26,392 bases of DNA from the NCBI GenBank assembly GCA_001275005.1, contig JWZX01002784.1, positions 1-26,392 of the forward strand. Direction: 5' to 3'. The stretch's first letter is position 1, and each line of letters starts with the position of its first letter. The notes below the pieces were generated by a model that did no database searches, was not told the origin of the DNA, and saw only the letters and a program-made list of their open reading frames with translations. The DNA comes from Chrysochromulina tobinii. Lineage: Eukaryota > Haptophyta > Prymnesiales > Chrysochromulinaceae. Positions 1 through 9,500 of the stretch are shown one piece after another. A program made the translations under genes and the position numbers.

Positions 1-24
1 CCCCCCACCCTCCCCAGGAGCTAC

Positions 25-559
25 CTTGGATAAGTTGGTCGGCTTGAGGGACACGATGCCCGAGACGGCGCCTCCGCCCTCGACGGAGACGGTGTACCGC
101 CCGTCCTTGTCGTCGAAGCTAACGACGTTGCCGTACTTGCCGTTAAGGTCAGCGCGCGCGACGAGCCCGCTCATGCGCACACGGTCCCCGGGGACCATAG
201 TAGGCGCAGTGGTGAGCACAGTAGGCGCCGTGGTGAGCATAGTAGGCGCCCCTCCAGCTGGGTTGACGGCGGCCACGTGTTGGCGAGCTGCCTCATGTGC
301 CGGCTGTGCCGCTGTCACTGGCTGCGCCGCCGCCTCAGCTGTGCTACCTAATTTGGGTGCCAGCCCTCCGGTGTTACCTAATTTTGGTGCCAGCCCAGCG
401 GGGCCCGGAGTGAGCCCTCGAGGGGCGCCGCCGCCGCTGGTCGCACTTCCGCTGGTCGCACTGCCAACGGTCGCCAACGGTCGGCCACCGGGGCCTGGCG
501 TGAGCCCTCGAGGAAGGCCAACGGTCGCCAGCTTGTGGGCGCTCTTTGGGAATCCACAC
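25..559 (-). other. Giant protein region 12: last exon in window (exon 55), conserved C-terminal module
   Basis: The exon starts at 559 after a TCATCAG acceptor and ends at a GTAGCT donor at 24, so the gene continues past the window. The first part is Gly/Pro/Thr-rich and repetitive: LPRGLTPGPGG occurs again as APRGLTPGPAG, LAPKLGNT as LAPKLGST, and APTMLTT three times. The last about 60 residues (GDRVRMSGLVARADLNGKYG, VVSFDDKDGRYTVSVEGGG, VSLKPTNL) match a small module I know from many algal proteins (RADLNGKxGxVxSFxxxxGRYxV, then LKPxNL). No function is known to me for that module. Confidence 0.75.
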
Positions 560-3500
560 CTGATGAGGGAGGCAATCAGCCAGGTCATCATGTGCAATCA
601 ATGGCAATCAGGGCGCTTTGGAGGGATCCACACTTGCAGTCCCCAAAATTGGCAGCGCTCGTGTCCACTCGATAGTCATCGCATCCGCCCGAGACAGCGC
701 CGCCTGCCCTCTTTGGCCCATCGTTATCATCATCATCGTCGTCGGCGGCGGCGGCGATGCTGCCGCGCTGTTGGAAGCGTTTCGCCATCTCGCTGCCCCC
801 GCCCAATGCCGATGCGGCCAATGCGGTAGGCATGGCCACCACCTCCGCCTTCGCCCTTGCCTTCGCCTCCGCCTCCGCCCTTGCCTGCATCTCCGCCTCC
901 GCCCTTGCTTTCGCCTCCGCCTCCGCCCTTGCTTGCATCTCCGCCTCCGCCCTTGCCTTCGCCTCCGCCTCCGCCCTTGCCTGCATCTCCGCCTCCGCCC
1001 TTGCCTTTGCCTCCGCCTCCGCCCTTGCCTTCGCCTCCGCCTCCGCCCTTGCCTTCGCCTCCGCCTCCGCCCTTGCCTTCGCCTCCACCTCCGCCCTTGC
1101 CTGCACCTCTCGCCTTCGAGCTTCCTCTTGTGCAGCTTGTGCAGCTTGTGCAGCTTGTGCAGCTTGTTGTTGTGCAGCCAGTTGCGTCACTTTCAAGGCC
1201 TCTGCATCTTGTGCCGCCTTGGCAGCCTCAGCCGCTTGCTGCGCCGCCGCTTGCTGCGCCACCGCCGCTTGCTGCGCCGCCGCTTGTGCCGCCGCTTGCT
1301 GCGCCGCCGCTTGTGCCGCCGCTTGCTGCGCCTCCGCCTCCGCCTGCGCCTGTGCCCTCGCCTGCGCCTCCGCCCTTGCCTCCGCCTCCGCCCTCGCCTC
1401 CGCCTGCGCCTTCGCCTCCACTTGCGCCCTCGCCTCCGCCTCCGCCTTCGCCTCCACACCCGGCTGGACCGCTCCAAACTGAGCGCCCCCGGCCACGCGG
1501 AGGACGAGTGAGCCCACCGCGGCGCGCATCAGGTTGGCGGCACTCGCCGAGTCGTGGACGCTGGTGCCGTTGATGGCGAGGATGACATCTCCGCTGCTCA
1601 GCTCACCTGATGAGGGAGGCAATCAGCATGCAATCAGCGACCTCCACCAATCGATGACATCTCCGCTGCTCAGCTCACCGCACTGCTGTGCCAGCCCGCC
1701 GAGCATCATCTCCACGTGGGAGATCAAGGGAGATCAATGGAGATCAAGGGAGATCAAGGGAGATCAAGGGAGAACAGCTCACCACACTGCTGTGCCAGCC
1801 CACCGAGCATCATCTCCGCGATGCGCACCCCCCCACCCGGGCCGTCGACAGGGATGAGCTGGACGCCGACCGCCGTGCTCGCGCTGCTTTTCTCGAGATA
1901 CACATCTCGAGGGAGATGCACATCTCGAGCGGCGCCCAGCAACGCATCTCGCGGCTGCGGCGGCGGCGGCGGCGGATCGCGCGCGGGCGGCGGCGGCGGC
2001 GGCGGCGGAGGCTCGGGTTTCGTCCATGAACTCTCTCCAGTGGCGCGATTGTAATAATAGGTCTGCCCACTGGCCTCGTCGAGAATCTCGTCCCAAATCG
2101 CCGGCACCTCGCGCATCTCCGGAGCCGAGATTGGAGCCGAGATCGGAGCCGAGATTGGAGCGGCTCCCGCCCCACCAGCCGCCGCCGCAGCGGCAGCCTC
2201 CGATGCCGAGCCGCCGCCCGCCGCGGCGATGGCCTCGGCGGCCGTCTTGACGCGCATGACGCCGCTCGGGCTGGCGTTCAACGGCTCCCCGGCCGTTCCG
2301 ATCAGGACCAGGTCGGACAGCTCGTCGGGATTGGCGATCCAACGGTCAGAGAAGATGGTGAAGCACTCCTGCCAAAATCAGGGATCATCAGAGGGAATCA
2401 GAGGGAATCGCTGGCCAGCTGTCCGAATCCACGCGACTCACCTGCTGCGCCTTTTGTCATCAGGGATCATCAGAGGTCATCAGGGGTCATCAGGGGCCAC
2501 AGGGGTCATAAGCCAGCGACTCACCTGCTGCGCCTTGGCCACGTCCGTGCCTTCGAGGACCATCATCATGTGGCATTGAACGTCGGCCTGCCACACGCTC
2601 GACGTGCGTCCGCTCGAATTACGCCCGTCATCCCGCCATAGCATCGTGGGCGGCGGCGGATGCGGTTTCGGACCGCCCACGCACAGACGGCACCAGCGCC
2701 GTGGGACGCAGTGCATCGCATCCAGAGGCGGGGGTTCATCGGTCGACGTGGCGACGGAGCCGAGGGCGACAAATTCGGGCGAGGGCGGCACAGCCCGCCA
2801 CAGAAAGAGAGGCTGTGCGTTCGCGCCCTTTTCTTGCCAGACCAGCCGGTAGCGGATCGGGAGTGGCAGCAGTTGATCGACGACCGTCGAGAGGTAGTCG
2901 GAGGAGGCGAGCGATCCAGCGGCCGTGTCGGTGATCTCGATCACGCGTGCCGACTTGAGGGGAGTTTCATGACCCGCCACGGCATAGTGGCCTAGCGAGA
3001 CGCGCACACGCGAGCGACGCTTCCAGCTGATGGCGCGCCCGTCATGGTCCACGTCCGCCTGCCGTGTCAAGAGTTGGCCCCGTCGAGAGGTCATCAGAGG
3101 TCGTCGGAGGTCGTCAGAGGTCGTCAGAGGTCATCAGTGGTCATCAGAGGTCACCAGAGGTCATCAGAGGTCATCAGTGGTCATCAGTGGTCATCAGTGG
3201 TTCTGAGTGCTCATCACCTCCCACGTTGAGAGTCATCAGAGGTCATCAGAGGTCATCAGTGGTCATCAGTGCTCATCACCTCCCAAATCGAGAGTCGGCT
3301 CGGGCTCGTGCCATCAGTGGTCATCAGTGGTCATCAGTGCTCATCACCTCCCAAATCGAGAGTCGGCTCGGGCTTGTGCCACCCTTGTTGGACCAAATTA
3401 GGTTCACAGACTTGGGCTGCTTCAGCTTGAACTTGAAGGCGGCGAGCGCCGTCTTGGGCACGTGCTGCGCCTTGGGCGGGCCGTCCGCGCCTTCGTGGAG

Positions 3501-6500
3501 CTCTGGGATGGATTTGGGAGCGAGCACCAGACTTTGGAGCATCACCTGATGAGGGAGGCAATCAGAGGCTCATTAGTGGGATGGATTTGGGAGCGAGCAC
3601 CAGACTTTGGAGCATCACCTGATGAGGGAGGCAATCAGAGGCTCATTAGTGGGATGGATTTGGGAGCGAGCACCAGACTTTGGAGCATCGCCTGATGAGG
3701 GAGGCAATCAGAGGCTCATTAGTGAGGTCATCAGTGGTAGTCAGAGGTCATTCATCAGTGGGGTCATCACCTGTGTCGAGCCATCCGTCTCCAGCAGGCC
3801 CGGGAATTGCGAGCTCCATTCATCAAGGGAGATGAGACCATCGCCGTCCGCATCGAACGAGCGAGCGAGTGCATGCACGTCCTCGATTTGGCTCTGGCCC
3901 GACACTTGCATCGCACCTGATGAGGGAGGCCATCAGATTGATGAGGGAGGCCATCAGATCTCATCAAGTGGCGCACGCAGGCAGCTGAGTAGCATGCACG
4001 CCCGTCCTTAGAGGCAATCAGCGGCAATCAGCGGCAATCAACGCACCGAGCCATTCGAGACCCGCCGCGAGCTCCGAGCAGCTCATCAGAGGCAATCAGA
4101 GGCAATCAGAGGCAATCAGAGGCAATCAACGCACCGAGCCATTCGAGACCCGCCGCGAGCTCCGAGCAGCTCATCAGCCCATCTCGGCGCCCGTTGATCG
4201 CACGGTACAAATCCACCACCCCGAACCTGATGAGGCACGCAATCAGGCAGCTCCTCAGCATGATGAGGCACGCAATCGGGTGTGAGTCCACGAGCCCCCA
4301 AAGTGGTAATTAGCGGCAATTAGTGGCAATTAGTGGCAATTAGTGGCAATCAGTGGCCCATCACCGTCGCTTGCGCATCTCCTCCGCAAGCCGCCAGCGC
4401 ACGGCAGAGGCGATCAGCAACGGGTACTCGTCTTCAGTATTGAGCACCCATCTCAAGGTTCGTCCGTTTCTTGGCCAGTAACCCCTGCGGCCGTCGGCAG
4501 CAACCATCAGAGGTCATCAGAGGTCATCTGAGGTGTCATCAGAGGTGTCATCAGAGGTCCTGCATTTGACGAGGCTCACCTGCGGACGTCGACGGCACCC
4601 AGAGACCTCCTGGAACCATCGCCGCCTGTCGTGTGGGGTGTCCGCGCGCAGGACGCGCAGCAGCAGACGGATTTGCTCCGGCTGGTACGAGAATTGGGAG
4701 TCGACGAACCTGATGAGGGGCGCAATCAGGCAGCTCATCAGCATGATGACGGATTTGCTCCGGCGGGTACGAGAATGGGGAGTCGACGAACCGCACGCAT
4801 GCAAGCGCCGTCTTGAGCTGAAGCTGTAACGGCTCCGCGTACGGCGTCTCGCGAGGCTCTGGGGAGATCGCATCGAGGAGCGTCGTGTCGGGCAGCCGGA
4901 GCCCCACGGACGCGCGAGAGCCTGGTATGAGACCGTGCCCCTGCTCGATGGTGAGGTACAAGCTCATCAGTGGTCATCAGAGGTCATCAGTGGTCATCAG
5001 ATGTCATCAGTGCCACTGCTCGATTGTGCAAGCAGGCTCAACTAGGGATCATTAGGCAGTCATCAGAGGTCATCATGGGTTCATTAGGCGGCCATCAGAG
5101 GTCATTATAGGATCATTAGGCAGTCTCATCAGAGGTCATCATAGGATCATTAGGGCTCATCACTGGTCATAGCGAGATGCAAGCAACCTCGCAAGCTCTC
5201 GGCCTCACGCAGCGAGAGGACGACCCAATACCGACCCGTCTCGCCGCGCAGAAACGTCTGCGTTCGCATCAGCTCGCAGAACGCGTCTGACGAAACCGTC
5301 AACGACCCGTCGGGCGAGACAGCCCCCCCACCCCCAGGCCGCCGGAGCTCGTTGACGAAGACTTCCACAGCCTCGGCGTCGCGTGCGTCCTCCTCAGGGC
5401 GCATCCCGAGATCCACGAGGATGCGTCGGAGCGCCGTCTCGGGCAGCTGGTCGGAGGGCCCGTCCTCGGCCTGGCAGGGTGGAACCAGCCGCGTCAGTCT
5501 GATCATCAATGCTCATCAGGGCTCCTCAGGGCTCATCAGGGCTCATCAGTGCTCATCAGGGCTCATTAGGGCTCATCAGGGCTCCTCTCCTGGTAGAGTT
5601 GGACCAGTCTCGTCAATCTCTCTCGCTGCACGTCAGTCAGGGCCTCGAGGTCGACAGGCTCGAGAGGCTCATTCGAGTCCTTGTCCTCCTTGCTCCGCCC
5701 AAAGGACAACGGCGCCCGAAACGGCAGCCCGGGGAGCGAGGGCATCTTGAGCGCCGTGTCGGGCATCTTGAGCGCCGGCACGCCCGCCATGACGCTCGCC
5801 ATCACGCCCGACACGTCGACCGGTACGCCCGGCACGGCGCCCAGGATGCCCGACACGGCGCCGAGCACGGCGGACCTCGCGCCCGGCACGGCGCCGTCCT
5901 GGTCACTCACGTCCGGCAGCCACTCCATCGTGATCAGCAGGTTCTTCAGCCGCCGGTGGTTGACGAACCGCCATCGCGGCTGCGTGTGGTTGCCCGAGAA
6001 GAGCAAGTACGGCGGCCAGTGCAGCGGGCCGCGGTTCTCAAGCATCGTTCGTAGCACGGCGAACTCGCTCGCCGGGAAGAAGGCGTGGCCGGAGGCGCCG
6101 CCCAGCATGCCCTCCTTCTCGTACGGCGACTTGGCGAGGCTCGCCAAGCTCCAAGGGGAGAGCTTCTCGTGCTCGCGAGCGTACTTCTCTTTGACGAAGT
6201 TCTCGGGCTCTTCGACCTGATGAGCGACACAATCGAGCGCACTCAGTCGCAATCCGAGGCCATCAGGATGCAATCAGTACGCAATCAGGGCGCAATCAGG
6301 GCGCAATCAGAGGGACGGTCGGACCTCTTGTTCTTGCTCCTTTTGCTGCTGCTGCTGCTGCTCCTTCTCCTGCTCCTCCTCCTGCTCCTGCTGCTGCTCC
6401 TGCTCCTGCCCGAAGGCCGCGACGGCTTGGGAACCATCGGCGCCCATCTCGGCGCTCTCGGTGCCCATCTCGGCGCCTTCGGGCAGCGAGCGCCGCGCGA

Positions 6501-9500
6501 GCGCTGTCGTGAGCGCTGCGGGCGGTGCCGCGGCCGCCCCCGCCTCGGTGTTCTCGAGCAGCGCGAGCACGCGGTCGATGTCGATGCCGCCCGCCCCTGC
6601 GGGCTTCCCGCCCGCCGCGTCCATTGCCACCTGAATCTGTTTGCGCGTGCTGCTGCTCGTCGGGATCGTGTTGCTCACCTGTGGGGAGAGGGCGCCGTGG
6701 TGAGCACATGCATGCAAGGCAGGGGTGCTCGCGTATGCGAGCTGCATCGCCACGAGCTGCATCCTCGGAGTCGTCAATCTCAAGTGGCGCACCGAGTGAT
6801 CGACCGGGTCACGAAACAGGTCGAGCTTGCGTCGGGCCGACCAGCCCTCCTCGGATAGATCTCGGAGCTTATCTGACGGATTCGTCACACCCGAGCGCAA
6901 GAAGGAGGTGCTCACCATGGCGCTCACACGCAGGCCGTCCTTGTCGGCCCCTCCGAGCAGAGTGTGCTCTGCACGAAGCCCAAGCATTGCATTCTTGCGC
7001 CACACGTTCTGGGCACGGTGCATGGAGTCGCTTGAGTTGGGGGGGGGGTCATCAGAGCTACTCAGAGCTATTCAGAACTCATCAGTGCTCATCAGGAGTC
7101 ATCAGGGGTCATCAGAGCTCATCAGCGGTCATCACCTGGGCGCAGTGCAGGCACCAGAGCTCGAACTGGACTCGCTCAGTTTGGAATGACTTAATGAGCA
7201 AGAAGGCGATCACGTCGTCGAGCTCGGCCCGCAATCTCGCGTCGGCCGTTGGCAACGCTAGGAGCTGCGCCTTACGCGCACTCACCTGATGAGGGAGGCC
7301 ATCAGATTGATGATGGAGGCCATCAGATCTCATCAGGCGCAATCAACGGCCATCAGTCCTTGCGAGCGCTCACCTCGACGCCTCGCCCCTTGCAGCTCTC
7401 GAGCTCGATGAGCTTTTGGACCTGATGAGGGACGCAATCAGGCAGCTCATTCGCATGATGAGGGACGCAATCATGCAGTATCGAGCTCGATGAGCTTTTG
7501 GACCTCTGGAATGACGAAGAGCACGATCTTCTGCCCCTTGCCGATGCCGCGCATGCGATAGGCCGCCTGCGCGTAGTCACGGAAGATGAGGTCCGCCGAG
7601 AGGGTCAGGACGGCATTGGCCGTCGCCGTCTGCGGAATATCGGTGCCGGTCGTGTGGACTTGATCGTAAAAGGAGAAGCGTCGTTCCTTGGGTACACCGC
7701 ACTGCTCGAGGGTGCCATGGGGGCTCCGTCAGTGGCAATCAGAGGCAATCAGAGGTCATCAGAGGTCCTTCAGAGGTCCATCAGAGGCAATCAGAGGCCA
7801 TCAGAGGCCATCATAGGCCGTCAGAGGCGATCAGAGGCAATTGACGAGACTCACCTGCTCGAGGGCCATGGGCGCCCCGCCCGCCCTCAGGATGATCTTC
7901 TTCGTCCCTCCCGAGATGAGATACACAACCCCGTCGTACTGCTCGGCTGGCAGACCCTCGAGTAGCCGGCGCGCCACCTGCTCATTGTTCAGCCCGGTGA
8001 CGAGCGCGCCCGCGTCGATGAGCGCATGCGGGCACGGCCGCAATGCCGTCACGGCCTCCACCAGTCCATCCACCGTCCAATCATTCCCCAAATTAACCTT
8101 GCTCACCTGATGAGGGAGGCCATCAGCATGCAATCAGCGACCTCCACCAGTCCGTCCACCGTCCCTCATTCCCCAAATTAACGATGCTCACCCCCCCGAG
8201 GGTCTCGGTAAGCGCGCGAAGCATCTTGCCATCATCTCCGTGAGCGTTGAAGAGGGAGGCAATCAGCATGCAATCAGGGGCTTTGCTCACCACCCGAGGG
8301 TCGGTAAGCGCGCGAAGCATCTTGCCATCATCTCCTTGAGCGTATACGCAGTCGCCCATCTCGAGGGGCAGCAGTGACGAGGGCGTGCCTGAGAAGCCAA
8401 TACGGGTGCCGAAGAGCATCTCGCCGCCCAGATCCTGGCCGTTGGCGGAGAGTTTCGTCGCTTGGTGCGCGGTCACTTCGGGGAAGACGATCTGCTCGAG
8501 ATAGTATCTCACCTGATGAGGGAGGCCATCAGCATGCACTCAGTGGCCATCAGCAGGAAGGCGATCTGCTCGTGAGAGTATCTCGGGAGAGCATCTCACC
8601 ACGTCGCCTCCCTTTTGGAGCAGCCCGTACAGCAGCGTCATGTACTCTCGATCAGCGAGGTCGAGCAGATGTAACGGCAAGATGTCCTGCTGCGTCACGC
8701 CCACATCCGAGAAGAGCGTCTCCACCGTCGCCTTCGAAGCGAGGCGAGCGCGCCGCGCATCCGACGCGTTCGCATGCTTAGCGCCCACCGTGCCGCGCAC
8801 ACGACGGTCGCCCGGCGCAGCCAGGATCCAACTAATCCAAAGGATCGCCGATGGCCGTTGGAGCTCGGAGCCGCTCTCGTTTTCAAACTCGGAGCGCAGT
8901 TGAAGCATGTTGGCGCCAAAATCGGCGGGGCGCAGCCCTTCGTACCGGTACGCGAGGATGGTCAGCCCGATTGCCACGTCAGGGTGAGCGTACTCGGACG
9001 AGGGGGAGGGCGCATCCTTGCCCACGAACGGGACCGCCAGGAAGCGGCGCGAGCGAGGGAGCGTTCCTAATTTGGCCATACTCTCTAGCTCGTGAGGTCG
9101 TAACAGCCCGTAATGCACGCGATTGATCTTCGCGAGCACATGGGGCAGCAGCGCATGCAGCCAATCGTAGCCCAGGTTGAGCATGCGCACCTGGCAATTG
9201 GAGGCGATTAGAGGCAATTAGAGGCAATTAGTGGCCATTCGAGGCAATCAGAGGCAATTAGTGGTTGAGCATGCGCACATGCACGTCCGCCAGCACCGCC
9301 TCCACCTCTGCAGTCGCACCGCCGCTCGCGAGGCAGCCGAGGATCTGCGCGTCGGACACGTCACGCAGCCCCTGGCGCCGCAGCCAGAGCACGAGCCATT
9401 CGGAGAGAATTGGTCGCATATGCTGCGCGTACCTGCCAGATTAGGGTCATGGTTCGGGGATGAGGGTGATGCATGTGCATGCGCGTACCATGCGGAGGAG

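Noticed and set aside
618-1573. Long plus-strand open frames rich in Leu/Arg, Ala/Ser or Pro opposite the coiled coil
   Set aside because: They are antisense shadows of the GC-rich Ala/Glu repeat of exon 54. The minus strand has a sensible PDZ-plus-helix protein with splice sites, and the plus frames are pure low complexity.
3059-3347. C/D-box snoRNA genes, because TGATGA and CTGA (C and D box cores) recur
   Set aside because: Boxes repeat every 10 bp with no room for guide sequences and no terminal stem. The motifs are a by-product of the array.
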